64,000 nucleotides of DNA from Pseudomonadota bacterium (lineage in GTDB: Bacteria > Pseudomonadota > Gammaproteobacteria > Burkholderiales > Nitrosomonadaceae): contig JAFEGA010000005.1 in the NCBI GenBank assembly GCA_018240285.1, positions 1-64,000 of the forward strand, read 5' to 3'. Below the pieces are notes generated by a model. The model had not been told where the DNA came from. It worked only from the letters and a program-made list of their open reading frames with translations, and did not search any database. This document shows, in pieces, positions 47,430-57,480 of this stretch. The translations under genes were made by a program, and so were the position numbers. How positions within the stretch are numbered: the stretch's first letter is position 1; each line of letters opens with the position of its first letter.

Positions 47430-47512
47430 TCTGCCGAAGGAAAAACTTGGCAGGCATGACCGTCCGGTTATGCGCAATCGCCATTCGGCAAAATCCGCAA
47501 AGGAGTATCGCC

Positions 47513-49381
47513 ATGATAGCCCTAGCTGCAAATCGTCTGCAATCATTGCTGATTAAACTGCACATTCGTGCATTTTCAGGCTTAAAGTCAACCGGTGCTG
47601 CGGCAAACGGGCTTTCCTTGCCATTGACATTATGTTTCGTACTGCCACTGGCAGGACTCATCGCTCCGCCGGTACTGGCACAAGATGTAACGTGCGAGCA
47701 ACACGGCGGTACGCAGCTATGGATTTCACCCCTGAATCCCAAAGCCGGTGAAACTGTCAAAATTATGGCGGTATCCACCGATGGGCCGCTGTCGGAATTA
47801 GTTCTGATCGATAATCAGGGGCAGCGCACCGTGCTGCAATCGCGCCGCCGCGGCGGACCGCCCTGGAGTCTGGCTGCCGGGCTGGTCGAATACGTTGCAG
47901 GAGCACAGCGCATAGAGGCGTACCGGGAAGGCAAACTCGCCGCTTGCCATGAATGGTCAACGGGCAGAGCCAATACGCAGCAAAGATCCAAGGAATGGAA
48001 TCTTGCCGCCGAGGCATTTTATTCCGCCTGGATTGAAACGTTATTCGGCGCGCCGCTCTCGGAAAATCTTAGCTTTACCTCGCTGCAACCGGTATTGCGC
48101 AACGCCGAGCGCAATTTTCTGCACAATTACCTGGGTCAGAATGAAGACAATAATCTGCCGCTAACGCCCGATTGCGCCGATTTGCCGTACACATTGCGCG
48201 CTTATTTTGCTTGGAAGACCGGGTTGCCGGTCGCTTTCCGCGCGTGCGGACGCGGCTCGGCCAAGACGCCGCCGCGTTGTGGCGCGCCCACCATCGTGTC
48301 TGAATTTACCCGTGGCGTTACTTCGCAGAGCAATTTCACGAAATTCAGCCGGCGGCTGGTGGATACTGTTCACTCGGGTTCGGCGCGCACTGGGCTGGCG
48401 GACGAATCGACCGATCTATACCCGATTCCGATGAACCGGGAAACGTTGTGGCCGGGAACCGTGTATGCCGATCCGTACGGGCATATTTTGGTGCTGGCCG
48501 AATGGGTGCCGCAGACGGCGGATAGCCCTGGCATGCTGCTTGCGGTCGATGCGCAACCGGATAACTCGGTGACGCGCAAGCGCGTGTGGGAAGGGACCTT
48601 GCTGTTTGCCAATACCGCCAACGCCGGGCCGGGGTTCAAGGCATTCCGCCCGTTGATTCAGACCGCTCCCGGCCAATGGCGCGTACTCAACAATGACGAG
48701 CTGAGCAACCATCTCGAATTTACTACCTATTCCTTGGAACAAGATCAATTCACGCCCGATGATTTTTACGCCAGACTTTCAAAACTCATCAACCCCGATG
48801 GTTTTGATCCCGTGCAAGCGTACGAAGCCACGCTGGCGGCGCTGCTGGAACAAATCGAAACGCGCGTCACTTCGATCAACAACGGCGAAGCGTATTTCCG
48901 CAAGAATCCACGCAGCGTCATTGCGATGCCCAACGGCGCGGCGATTTTTCAGACTCTCGGACCTTGGGAAGATTATTCCACGCCGTCGCGCGATATGCGC
49001 CTGATTATCGCGATCAATGTGTTAACCGGTCTGCCGGAAAAAATCCTGCGTCATCCGGAATTGTTCGTTCTCGGCAACCAAAGTCCGGCGCAAGCCAAAG
49101 CCCAAATCGAACAGCACCACGCGCAACGCATTCTGGAGAGCAGCATCCGCTACACGCGCAGCGACGGCAGCTCGTGGGAATTATCGCTGGCTGATGTGCT
49201 GGCGCGCAAACCGGCTTTTGAAATGGCCTACAACCCTAACGACTGCGCCGAAATCCGCTGGGGCGCCAAAGCGGATACGGCGGAATACGCCACCTGCCGC
49301 CGCTACGCACCGGCGGAGCAACGGGCGAAAATGACGCAATACCGGGTTTGGTTCAGGGAAGTGCGCAGACCGGTGCAGTGA
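47513..49381 (+). CDS. Secreted protein of unknown function, possible Cys-His peptidase or amidase
   Basis: Protein of 622 residues. The ATG at 47513 has AAAGGAG seven bases upstream, so I reject the longer frame to 47447. A long N-terminal region with a hydrophobic segment ends PPVLAQD, a signal-peptidase-like site near residue 57. A beta-rich domain follows. LTPDCADLPYTLRAYFAW (Cys about 221) and DPYGHILVLAEWVP (His about 324) resemble the Cys and His elements of NlpC/P60- or papain-like enzymes; this resemblance is only local. I do not recognise the family. Confidence 0.7.
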   Translation: MIALAANRLQSLLIKLHIRAFSGLKSTGAAANGLSLPLTLCFVLPLAGLIAPPVLAQDVTCEQHGGTQLWISPLNPKAGETVKIMAVSTDGPLSELVLIDNQGQRTVLQSRRRGGPPWSLAAGLVEYVAGAQRIEAYREGKLAACHEWSTGRANTQQRSKEWNLAAEAFYSAWIETLFGAPLSENLSFTSLQPVLRNAERNFLHNYLGQNEDNNLPLTPDCADLPYTLRAYFAWKTGLPVAFRACGRGSAKTPPRCGAPTIVSEFTRGVTSQSNFTKFSRRLVDTVHSGSARTGLADESTDLYPIPMNRETLWPGTVYADPYGHILVLAEWVPQTADSPGMLLAVDAQPDNSVTRKRVWEGTLLFANTANAGPGFKAFRPLIQTAPGQWRVLNNDELSNHLEFTTYSLEQDQFTPDDFYARLSKLINPDGFDPVQAYEATLAALLEQIETRVTSINNGEAYFRKNPRSVIAMPNGAAIFQTLGPWEDYSTPSRDMRLIIAINVLTGLPEKILRHPELFVLGNQSPAQAKAQIEQHHAQRILESSIRYTRSDGSSWELSLADVLARKPAFEMAYNPNDCAEIRWGAKADTAEYATCRRYAPAEQRAKMTQYRVWFREVRRPVQ

Positions 49382-49455
49382 GGAATCACGCAGCTTTTGC
49401 AGCAGCGGATGGGTGCCGGGAGTATTCGTGATCGGGTCAGTTACGATTAACCCGG

Positions 49456-49950
49456 TTAGTGCTGCCGTTGATAGCGCCCAATTAATTCAGCCTGACCGAG
49501 GATATGACTTTTCATCGCGTGTTCGAGTGCGGCCTTGGTGGGATATTTTAAATCTGGCAGCACGGTATCCAACGCGTACAACTTATGAAAATAACGATGT
49601 GTGCCGATGGGCGGGCACGGGCCGCCGTAACCGGTGCGTTTCCAGTCGTTGATGCCCTGCAACGTGCCTGGCGGCAGGTTTTGCTCCGCAATGCCCTCCG
49701 CCAACCCAGCGGCAGCGGGTGGAATGTTATACAGCACCCAATGCACCCAGGTCATTTTTGGCGCCGCTGGATCGGGCGCATCCGGATCGTCGACGATCAG
49801 CGCCAGACTTTGTGTGCCTTCCGGCAGGCCGTTCCAGGCGAGCGCGGGTGAAATGTTTTGTCCGTCGCAAGTAAAACGGGCGGGGATCATACCGTTGTGG
49901 GCAAAGGATGTTGAAGTGAGCGTCAAAATCGTCATCATTAAAGCAGCCAT
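49456..49950 (-). CDS. YbhB/YbcL (PEBP) family protein
   Basis: Phosphatidylethanolamine-binding-protein fold, 164 residues. A signal-like N-terminus (MAALMMTILTLTSTSFA) suggests export. Ligand-pocket motifs are LIVDDPDAPD, MTWVHWVLYNIPP and GYGGPCPPIGTHRYFHKLYA. The function in bacteria is unknown. The ATG at 49950 has GGGAG about ten bases upstream. Confidence 0.88.
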   Translation of the reverse strand: MAALMMTILTLTSTSFAHNGMIPARFTCDGQNISPALAWNGLPEGTQSLALIVDDPDAPDPAAPKMTWVHWVLYNIPPAAAGLAEGIAEQNLPPGTLQGINDWKRTGYGGPCPPIGTHRYFHKLYALDTVLPDLKYPTKAALEHAMKSHILGQAELIGRYQRQH

Positions 49951-50230
49951 AATGTTTTTTCTCCCTATTGGATACACTACTGATTACTTGAATGGATTAT
50001 TCTAATTTTTTTGATTGATGGCGGGGTAATTTTCATGGGGGCGATTGGTGGCTTCCTGATCTGGCATAGAACCTGTGACTTGCAGATTGATGGGTGGAAT
50101 GTCTTGCTGTTTTTATTTATGTTAATGCTGCCCATGCCCACCAAGATTGGTCAGATTTGTCGCGTCCTATTTTGCGCGGATTTCTGAGCTCTTTAAGCAG
50201 CCAAATTATTGCATAATTAAATACAGTTGA

Positions 50231-50950
50231 ATGTCAATGGAATTGAAAATGCAATCTATAGCGTACGATGCTAAATCTAAGTTGATTAGCGAATTTTTTG
50301 AACGTGATACGTATCAATTACAGAAGAATTATCCTTCGATTGTGGAAATTAATGTTCCGAAAAAAACTTTTCTTTACCGCCAAGGTGATCGTTGTTCCGA
50401 TTTATACTGGATAAAAGGCGGTATTGTTAAGCTCTCTCATTTAACCGAGCAGGGAAATGAAATTACTATTGATCTGCTTAAGAGAGGGGACGTCATTGGC
50501 TGTTTTCAGAATAATTCTCTTGGTCAGGAAATGGATGAGACTGCGCAAGCATTGGGTGAAGTGAATTACTATCGAATAGCCTATAGCGATTTTAAAGCGA
50601 TGATGTCTCATCAAGCGGAGTTGGCTTGGTATGTCATTGAAGATATGTATGCCCGCAAGCAGAGGGTGGAACGCAAACTAACAACTATTCTGACTCAACC
50701 CGTTGAAATGCGCGTTATCGCGACATTATTAGAATTGGCCGGAATGTTTGGAATACGATGCACGCACGGGTATACCTTGGAAATCCATTTGACACAGCAA
50801 GAAGTGGCGGATTTAGTGGGGGCAAGCCGTTCGGTCGTGAGCACGGTTTTGAATGATTTCAGAAATCGCGGAATGCTTGATTACACGCGCGATCAGATCT
50901 GCATTAACGATGCGGCTCTTGCCGATTCTTGCGGGTTTCAGCAACCCTGA
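50231..50950 (+). CDS. Crp/Fnr-family transcriptional regulator
   Basis: Regulator of 239 residues. An N-terminal cyclic-nucleotide-binding-like beta barrel (FLYRQGDRCSDLYWIKGGIV and ITIDLLKRGDVIGCF) joins a dimer helix and a C-terminal winged helix with QQEVADLVGASRSVVSTVLN. It lacks the Cys cluster of Fnr and the full cAMP-binding signature, so the effector is unknown. Neighbouring genes do not point to a clear regulon. Confidence 0.85.
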   Translation: MSMELKMQSIAYDAKSKLISEFFERDTYQLQKNYPSIVEINVPKKTFLYRQGDRCSDLYWIKGGIVKLSHLTEQGNEITIDLLKRGDVIGCFQNNSLGQEMDETAQALGEVNYYRIAYSDFKAMMSHQAELAWYVIEDMYARKQRVERKLTTILTQPVEMRVIATLLELAGMFGIRCTHGYTLEIHLTQQEVADLVGASRSVVSTVLNDFRNRGMLDYTRDQICINDAALADSCGFQQP

Positions 50951-51078
50951 CGACTTGGAATTTTGTGAGGAATGTGTAGATTTGTTGTGCAGATAACAGA
51001 CATCAATGACCGCGCTGTATTAATTTATTGATCATGGTGACTATCGGAGTGACCAAAAATTAATACAGGAGCGTTCAC

Positions 51079-51447
51079 ATGAAAGTAATCTCGCCGCGCA
51101 TACACGGTTATTTTGATTTTTTGACTGTCTTTATTTTTTTACTGGCCCCTACACTTTTAGGATTAGGTCAGCTATCAGCAATGCTAGCCTATGGCCTTGC
51201 CGTAGTACATTTGATTGTTACCCTGACTTCCGATTTTCCTTTCGGGATAATAAAGTTAATTCCATTTACCATTCATGGCTGGATTGAGCGCATGGTTGGC
51301 CCTTTGTTGATAGCCATACCCTTTATTCTTAATTTCTCGGATGAAGAGGCGGCAAGGAATTTTTATATAGCGATGGGTATCATCATCATCGTTGTCGGTA
51401 TGCTCACCGATTATCAAGCTGAAGTAAGAGACCGGGAAATCAAATAA
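51079..51447 (+). CDS. Small membrane protein, SPW-type
   Basis: Integral membrane protein of 122 residues with four hydrophobic segments, each about 20 residues: 13-32, 34-55, 68-88 and 92-112. SPRIHGYFDFLTVFIFLLAP and HGWIERMVGPLLIAIPF look like two diverged SPW-type repeats. Function unknown. GGAG lies about nine bases before the ATG. It is monocistronic. Confidence 0.7.
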   Translation: MKVISPRIHGYFDFLTVFIFLLAPTLLGLGQLSAMLAYGLAVVHLIVTLTSDFPFGIIKLIPFTIHGWIERMVGPLLIAIPFILNFSDEEAARNFYIAMGIIIIVVGMLTDYQAEVRDREIK

Positions 51448-51554
51448 AAATTGGCGGCAGTAACGCCATTTGATCACACATAAACCGCTGGATACCGGGT
51501 TTTCCCTTCCACCTCTAGAGACCACAGAATTGTTGGCTCAGCGGAATTATCGAA

Positions 51555-52892
51555 TCAATCCGGAATGAACTTCAGCACATTGCCGTTGATGCAATAGCGT
51601 TTATAGCTCGGTGGCGGGCCATCGTCGAAGACGTGGCCGAGGTGGATGCCGGAGCTGGCGCTGCGGACTTCGATGCGCTGCATGCCGTGAGAAAAATCGT
51701 CGTGCAGCGTTACCGATCCTTCGACGGGATCGAAAAAGCTGGGCCAGCCGGTGCCGCTGTTGAACTTTGTCTGACTGAGGAAAAGCGTGGCGCCGGTGAT
51801 CGGATCGACAAACCGTCCGGGACGTTTTTCATCCAGGTTGGATGCGGTGAATGGCGGCTCGGTGCCTTGCGCAAAGGCGATCTTTTGCTGCTCCGGCGAT
51901 AATAACTGGAATCCCAGCCATTTCCAGAAATTGGCTTTTTCCCCGTTGTATCCTGTGTAACGGGCGGCTTCCTGGCCGTTGCGGAACAGCACGATGGTGG
52001 GGGCGGCGAATAGCGGTTTTTCCAACGTCCATCCGGCAGGCGGGTTGGCATTCAGCGTCGCTACGACCGGTACTTCTGCTTGCCAGTTATCGAGCACGTC
52101 GTGGTCGAACTGCCTGCAGAATTCGCACTGCTCAGCTTCGAATATGACCAACTGTTGGGCAAAGTTCAGATCCTTACCATCCAGCGGTTTCATGCGCCCG
52201 GTAGTTACGATATTTTCTGCGGAATCATTTTTCGCGGTATTCTGATCCGTTGCAGGGTATTTCACACCTGTGCCGCCCAGGCCGCAGTAGCCGTTGGGAT
52301 TCTTTTGCAGATAATTCTGATGATATTCCTCAGCGGTGATGTAATTTTTCAGCGGCAGGATTTCGGTGGTGATTTTTCCGTATCCGGCGGTATTCAGCGC
52401 CTGTTGATAAACTTTTTGTGTGCTCAGCGCAAGGTTCTTCTGCGATTCGTCGTGAAAATAAATGGCGCTGCGGTAATTGCTGCCGACATCGTTACCTTGG
52501 CGGTCTCCTTGCGTCGGGTTGTGGTTTTCCCAGAATTTCGCCAGTACGGTTTCGAGCGTGACTTTTGCCGGGTCGAAAGTGACCTTGATCACCTCAGCGT
52601 GATTGCGCGCCGTTGTCCGGCCCGCGCTTAACATCCGCTCATGATTCAAAATCTGCTGATAGCCGACACCGGGAAGATCGCCGCCCGCGTAACCGCTTTC
52701 CACGTCGAGCACGCCCGGGATCTCGCTCATGCGCTTCTCCGCGCCCCAGAAACATCCCATGCCCAGGACGATAAAATCGGTTTTTGTAGTGCTATTCGGA
52801 TTCGATGTTGCAGAGTTGGATGTCACGGTTTTCTCCATTGCAAATGCCGTCATGGCAAATATCATTAAAGTGGCTGCAATCATAGCTTTCAT
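51555..52892 (-). CDS. msrAB: Peptide methionine sulfoxide reductase MsrA-thioredoxin-MsrB fusion
   Basis: Repairs oxidised methionine, both S and R sulfoxides. It has 445 residues. Signal-like N-terminus (MKAMIAATLMIFAMTAFA). The MsrA domain (about 40-200) has the catalytic GCFWGAEKRM and the GYAGG element. A thioredoxin-like domain (about 235-320) has EAEQCEFCRQFDHDVLDN (CEFC) and APTIVLFRNG. The MsrB domain (about 345-445) has FNSGTGWPSFFDP and the catalytic Cys in YKRYCINGN, but not the four zinc cysteines. The order differs from PilB (Trx-MsrA-MsrB). Periplasmic location is inferred from the N-terminus. Confidence 0.9.
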   Translation of the reverse strand: MKAMIAATLMIFAMTAFAMEKTVTSNSATSNPNSTTKTDFIVLGMGCFWGAEKRMSEIPGVLDVESGYAGGDLPGVGYQQILNHERMLSAGRTTARNHAEVIKVTFDPAKVTLETVLAKFWENHNPTQGDRQGNDVGSNYRSAIYFHDESQKNLALSTQKVYQQALNTAGYGKITTEILPLKNYITAEEYHQNYLQKNPNGYCGLGGTGVKYPATDQNTAKNDSAENIVTTGRMKPLDGKDLNFAQQLVIFEAEQCEFCRQFDHDVLDNWQAEVPVVATLNANPPAGWTLEKPLFAAPTIVLFRNGQEAARYTGYNGEKANFWKWLGFQLLSPEQQKIAFAQGTEPPFTASNLDEKRPGRFVDPITGATLFLSQTKFNSGTGWPSFFDPVEGSVTLHDDFSHGMQRIEVRSASSGIHLGHVFDDGPPPSYKRYCINGNVLKFIPD

Positions 52893-52980
52893 TGTGTGTC
52901 CCCGGGTGTAAATTTTGGTGATTTTTCGACATTCTGCAACAATTTCGGTTCAAGGCGTGCGACGTATGAAGCAATACCGG

Positions 52981-54600
52981 TCAGAGGTCGCGATGTGTTT
53001 TGGGAAGCGCGGCCGGATGGCTTCCGGGCTGCGGTGTAACGGCATGCGTGACTATGGGATGTGTTGTTCCTTGGTGTAAGGCGAAAATTTTGTCCTGCAG
53101 CATTTTGTCAGCTGCGGACACGCGGGCGTGCTGGCGCAGATGATCGATCCAAGATTCCACCATGAACATTTCGATGAAACGCCCGCGCTGTTCGATGTCC
53201 TCGAAGTACCCCCATTGAATGGCACCGTCGCGGCGGCGGATGATTCCTAGCTCCCGGATCAGCGTAAAAAATTCTTCCCGATCCTTGTCCGCGATGCGGT
53301 ATTCCAGTGTCACCAGCACCGGGCCGCTATCGTATGCTGCCGCAGTCACCGGAACCGGTTCCGCCCAGTGCCCCGAAGGCGTATGGTCATGATGCTCGCC
53401 CAGATTGAGCACGAAACGGTGAGTGATTGCAATCAGGACAAGCGCCAGAAGTCCCGAGGCTATCAACGATGATGGCAGATCGCTGATGATCGCTACTTGT
53501 CCCCAGCCTAACGATCCGCCCGCCATGGCGCCGAAAACCGCCATCTGAAAGATGGCCAGGCCGCGTGCGCGAACCCAATCCGGCAACGCGACTTGCGCCG
53601 AATAGTTCAGTGTCGAAACTGCAACAATCCAGGATACCCCGCCGATAAATCCTGCCAGTATGCCGGACGCCATGTGCTGGCCGAGTGCGAACATGATCAA
53701 GCAAAACGTGGTACCGAGCGTTGCCAGTATCAGGTTGGTGTTTGCGCTGTAGCGTTTCCGCAGTTGCGGTAGTAAGAATGCACCCGCTACTGCGCCGAGT
53801 CCCAGCGCAGTCAATAAAACGCCGTAGAGATCGGGGCCGCCTTGCAGCGTTTCTTTCGCCACTATGGGAAGTAACGCCCAGTAAGCGGATGCGCAAAAGA
53901 AAAAAGCCAGTGCGCGGATCAAGGTGTAGCGTAATGGTTTGCTGTGCAACGCGAAACGGATTCCGGCCCGCAGCGCGCCGCTTAAATGTTCGCGTGGCAA
54001 GTTATCCGCCTGCGTTGTTGTCGTGCGCCACCAAAGCAATGCCGCTGCGACCGCAAGGTAAGAGAGGGCATCGATAAATACCGTTGCCATCGCACCGGCT
54101 GCCGCCAACACAAAACCACCCAATGCCGGGCCGATGGCGCGGGCGATATTCATGCTCACGCCGTTCCAGACAATGGCGGATGCCAGTTCGCCACGCGGCA
54201 CCAGGCGCGGCACGATCGCCTGCCAAGCCGGTGACGCAAAAGCGGTTCCGACTCCGATCGAAAAAGTGAACGCCAGTAGCAGCCAGGGGCTGGTGATACC
54301 CATCCAAAGCAGTGCGGTAAAAATAAACAGCACAGCCGCCAGAAAAATCTGCGTCCAGAATAAAAGCTTGCGGCGGTTGAAAAGATCGCCGAGCACACCC
54401 GCCGGTAAGGCGAACAGGAAAATCGGCAACGCCGTCGCCGCTTGCACTAGAGCAACCATCAGAGGCGAGGGCGACAGCGCCGTCATCATCCAGCCGGAAG
54501 TGACATTGAACATCCACGTGCCGATATTCGAAATCAGCGTGGCCAGCCACAGCACGCTGAAAACGCGATACTTGAACGGTGAAAATACCGATTCCGGCAT
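52981..54600 (-). CDS. MFS transporter with C-terminal monooxygenase-like domain
   Basis: Membrane exporter of 539 residues. The first ~400 residues have twelve predicted helices of the MFS_3/EntS type (FSVLWLATLISNIGTWMFNV and ALPAGVLGDLFNRR, the loop 2-3 motif). The last ~110 residues form a soluble domain (VTLEYRIADKDREEFFTLI onward) resembling the dimeric alpha-beta barrel of ABM proteins; this fusion is known for the group but its role is unclear. The frame opens with TTG at 54660; the ATG at 54600 gives the usual N-terminus and is chosen. Confidence 0.83.
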   Translation of the reverse strand: MPESVFSPFKYRVFSVLWLATLISNIGTWMFNVTSGWMMTALSPSPLMVALVQAATALPIFLFALPAGVLGDLFNRRKLLFWTQIFLAAVLFIFTALLWMGITSPWLLLAFTFSIGVGTAFASPAWQAIVPRLVPRGELASAIVWNGVSMNIARAIGPALGGFVLAAAGAMATVFIDALSYLAVAAALLWWRTTTTQADNLPREHLSGALRAGIRFALHSKPLRYTLIRALAFFFCASAYWALLPIVAKETLQGGPDLYGVLLTALGLGAVAGAFLLPQLRKRYSANTNLILATLGTTFCLIMFALGQHMASGILAGFIGGVSWIVAVSTLNYSAQVALPDWVRARGLAIFQMAVFGAMAGGSLGWGQVAIISDLPSSLIASGLLALVLIAITHRFVLNLGEHHDHTPSGHWAEPVPVTAAAYDSGPVLVTLEYRIADKDREEFFTLIRELGIIRRRDGAIQWGYFEDIEQRGRFIEMFMVESWIDHLRQHARVSAADKMLQDKIFALHQGTTHPIVTHAVTPQPGSHPAALPKTHRDL

Positions 54601-54809
54601 CTTAATTGGTATGTGAAAAGATGGCGGAGACTTTGGAGTTGCGTTTATCTGGCCTTGCAATCCGGCTGTTGAATACGATTATGCTGGATTCATTGGCGGG
54701 CATGGTCTGGAACTCCTGTTAGCGATGACAACGGTGAGTTTGAGATCGGAAGTTTGCACTGGTTCAGATTTATCGTGCGAGCGCCATCGCATGGCTGGGA
54801 CAACTTGCT

Positions 54810-56075
54810 TTATCGCGCCTCATACCGCCGCGCCAGCAGCAGTCCCGCCAGACTGAACATTCCCGCCATCGTTAAATAAAGGCCGACGATGGCTGTGCCG
54901 CCAAACTCACTGAGCGCTTGCGCGGCAACAGGAGCCACTGCGCCGCCCAGAATGCCACCAGCGTTGAAGGCGACGGATGCGCCGGTATAACGCACTCTCG
55001 CCGGAAACAATGAAGGCAACCAAGCGCCGAGCGGGCCGTAAACAAAACCCATCACGAACAGCGCGAACGACAGCGCTATCCATACCAGCCAGAGCGAGCC
55101 GGAACCCAGGAGCGGCCCGAACATCACGCCCATGCCGATGGTTGCGACGCATCCCCAAGTCAGCACTCGCGCCGAACTGCTTGCGTCGGCCTGCACGCCC
55201 GCGGCGATAATGCCGAGCACAAGAAATACAGTGGCGGCGAGCTGAACAGCCAGGAAAGTTTCGCGATCATATCCCAGCGTGGTTGTACCATGCGCAAGCG
55301 CAAATGCGGTGGAAAGGTAAAAAATTGCAAAGCAGGCGACCACTGCGAAAGTTCCGGCAAAGGCCGCGAGTGCGTGATTGCGGATCAATTCCCCGATCGG
55401 AACCGGGATCGGCGGGTCTTTTTCTAGCGCTTGCGCAAACTCGGGCGTTTCATTGATTTTCAGACGCACCCACAATCCGAGCCCGACCAGAATGGCGCTC
55501 GCCAGAAACGGGATGCGCCAGCCCCACGCGGCAAAGTCCGCTTCACTCAATCCCATGCCCAGCAATAAGAACAACCCGTTGGCGGCGAGAAAGCCGACCG
55601 GCGCACCCAGTTGCGGAACCATGCCGAAGCGCGCCCGCCAGCCTGGAGGCGCATTTTCGACTGCCAACAGCGCCGCGCCGCCCCATTCCCCGCCAAGACC
55701 AAGTCCCTGGCCAAAACGCAGAATGCACAGCAGTAACGGGGCAATCCAGCCGGCCATCGCATATGTCGGCAGGAATGCGATCAGCAGGGTGGATACGCCC
55801 ATCAGCAGCAGCGATACCACCAAAGTCGATTTCCTGCCGATCCGGTCGCCGTAATGACCGAACAATACCGCTCCAAACGGGCGTGCAATGAAGGCGAGAC
55901 CAAAGCTCAAGAACGACAGCATCAATTGCGCGGCCTCGGAGCTGGCCGGAAAGAATAACGGCCCAAACACCAGCGCCGCCGCCGTCGCATAAATGTAAAA
56001 ATCGTAAAACTCGACGGCCGTACCGACCAAACTGGCGACAAGTATGCGGCGATGCTGGCGATACGGACTGATCAT
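54810..56075 (-). CDS. Metabolite:proton symporter of the MHS family (MFS)
   Basis: Twelve-helix MFS carrier of 421 residues, of the ProP/ShiA/KgtP type. SLVGTAVEFYDFYIYATAAA at the N-terminus and FGHYGDRIGRKSTLVVSLLL are the family signatures; GQGLGLGGEWGGAALLAVEN is the second. The substrate is not predictable. The ATG at 56075 has AAGGAA seven bases upstream and is preferred over the frame end at 56183. It is a separate unit from the EntS-like gene downstream. Confidence 0.88.
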   Translation of the reverse strand: MISPYRQHRRILVASLVGTAVEFYDFYIYATAAALVFGPLFFPASSEAAQLMLSFLSFGLAFIARPFGAVLFGHYGDRIGRKSTLVVSLLLMGVSTLLIAFLPTYAMAGWIAPLLLCILRFGQGLGLGGEWGGAALLAVENAPPGWRARFGMVPQLGAPVGFLAANGLFLLLGMGLSEADFAAWGWRIPFLASAILVGLGLWVRLKINETPEFAQALEKDPPIPVPIGELIRNHALAAFAGTFAVVACFAIFYLSTAFALAHGTTTLGYDRETFLAVQLAATVFLVLGIIAAGVQADASSSARVLTWGCVATIGMGVMFGPLLGSGSLWLVWIALSFALFVMGFVYGPLGAWLPSLFPARVRYTGASVAFNAGGILGGAVAPVAAQALSEFGGTAIVGLYLTMAGMFSLAGLLLARRYEAR

Positions 56076-56386
56076 GACGGTTTTCCTTGGGATGTTGCGG
56101 ATTTTTGTAAGAAATCGCGGGGAATTTACAAAGAGATTGATTAAAAATCCGCAGAGTATTTCATAAGAACTTGAGTTATTCAAACCTTTGTAGGGCTCGG
56201 CGGCATTATGGAAGTTAACAAGGCGGCCGGGTTGTCATGTCATTCTGCAACAGGGTACGGATAATGCATTCAGTATTGGAATGAATGGAGTGTGATTTTT
56301 CTCATAGCCTAGTGAATTGCACATAGGTAACATTCCCATTTTCCTAATCGGTTACAAATGATTCCTCTATAAATGGAGCTAGTTGT
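56076..56386. other. Intergenic region between divergent MHS and PEP-CTERM genes
   Basis: About 310 bases containing the two divergent promoters. I see no additional gene, RNA or repeat. Confidence 0.5.
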
Positions 56387-57049
56387 ATGAAAAATAGATT
56401 TAAACTTTTTGCGGCAGCGATGTCGTTTGTGGTGTGCAGCAGTGCGAGTGCCAGCTTGATAACGATTGAAACCGGTTTTTCATCTGCGGGTGCGCAGGTT
56501 GATGCTTTAGCATACCGGTCCCTGGTAGATTCGGCAGTTGCAATTCCATCCTCTGGTTACGGAAGTACAACGGTCGCGATGTACGATAATATATCTAATC
56601 ATAGCTTGTTTCCGAGCGGCTCTTTCACCGACATTGCTTTTAAGTCTACCGTTGATTTTTATGTATCCCCGGCAAACGCCGGTTCATGGCAAATACGTGC
56701 AGGTGTTGATTTTGGTTTTGGTGGTGCGATTTTTGTCGATGGCATGGCATATGATTACAAAACAAACGACATGTGGTGGGATGGCAGTTACAGCGATTCA
56801 TCGCAATATCTGAGTATCAATACATTAACGCTTGCTGCTGGCTACCATACACTCAATCTATACGGTCTTGAGGGATGTTGTGATGGCTTCCAGCAAGCGC
56901 AATTCAGGATTGGAGGCATTGGTGATTTCACAACATTCAGTGTAAGTGATAATTTGACTCCCGTTCCAGAGCCCGAGACTCATGCCATGCTGTTAGTTGG
57001 ACTTGGATTGCTAGGTTTTGCTATCTGGAATAGAAAACCAAACATTTAG
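56387..57049 (+). CDS. PEP-CTERM protein, CCXG type
   Basis: Secreted protein of 220 residues. The N-terminal signal peptide ends at SASA. The C-terminus has the sorting signal VPEPETHAMLLVGLGLLGFA followed by a basic tail (WNRKPN), which exosortase recognises and replaces. The middle part is a beta-rich domain with LEGCCDGFQQAQFR, the double Cys of the CCXG subgroup, resembling PA14-like proteins of biofilm matrix. No exosortase gene lies in the window. It is monocistronic with its own terminator. Confidence 0.88.
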   Translation: MKNRFKLFAAAMSFVVCSSASASLITIETGFSSAGAQVDALAYRSLVDSAVAIPSSGYGSTTVAMYDNISNHSLFPSGSFTDIAFKSTVDFYVSPANAGSWQIRAGVDFGFGGAIFVDGMAYDYKTNDMWWDGSYSDSSQYLSINTLTLAAGYHTLNLYGLEGCCDGFQQAQFRIGGIGDFTTFSVSDNLTPVPEPETHAMLLVGLGLLGFAIWNRKPNI

Positions 57050-57054
57050 TTTGC

Positions 57055-57092
57055 ACAAAGAACCCCACGATTTGTAGCGAGGGGTTCTTTAA
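57055..57092 (+). terminator. Rho-independent terminator of the PEP-CTERM gene
   Basis: AAAGAACCCC and GGGGTTCTTT pair over a ~16-base loop, followed by AATA. It begins six bases past the stop codon. Confidence 0.85.
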
Positions 57093-57480
57093 TATGTAGC
57101 AATCATGCTCCGATCTGACAGTTATCCGATTTGACGCTATGCCTATTAGATCAAATTCAGTTATTCAATGCGGTGATTCTATCGTCCCAAACATCCAGAT
57201 CGCGTTGTAACTCTTCGATAGGCTGATAAATCTTTCGTTGTGTTTGCATGGCCCGCCGGAAACACGAACCTGGCCAAAAACCGGTTGCTCAAAACCGGTT
57301 GCTTCAGGGCAAAAGCGGTGACTGCCGCCTCCGTCGCTCCTTCGACGCGATTCTTGATGTTGGATTTGCAGCAGTTTACATCAACGGATATCAACGACAC
57401 TTATTTCCACGGCAGCTCCAATCTGGTTTTTAGCGCCAAGGCACTCAGGTTGGCAGTAAAAAAGCGAACTCCATGATGAA

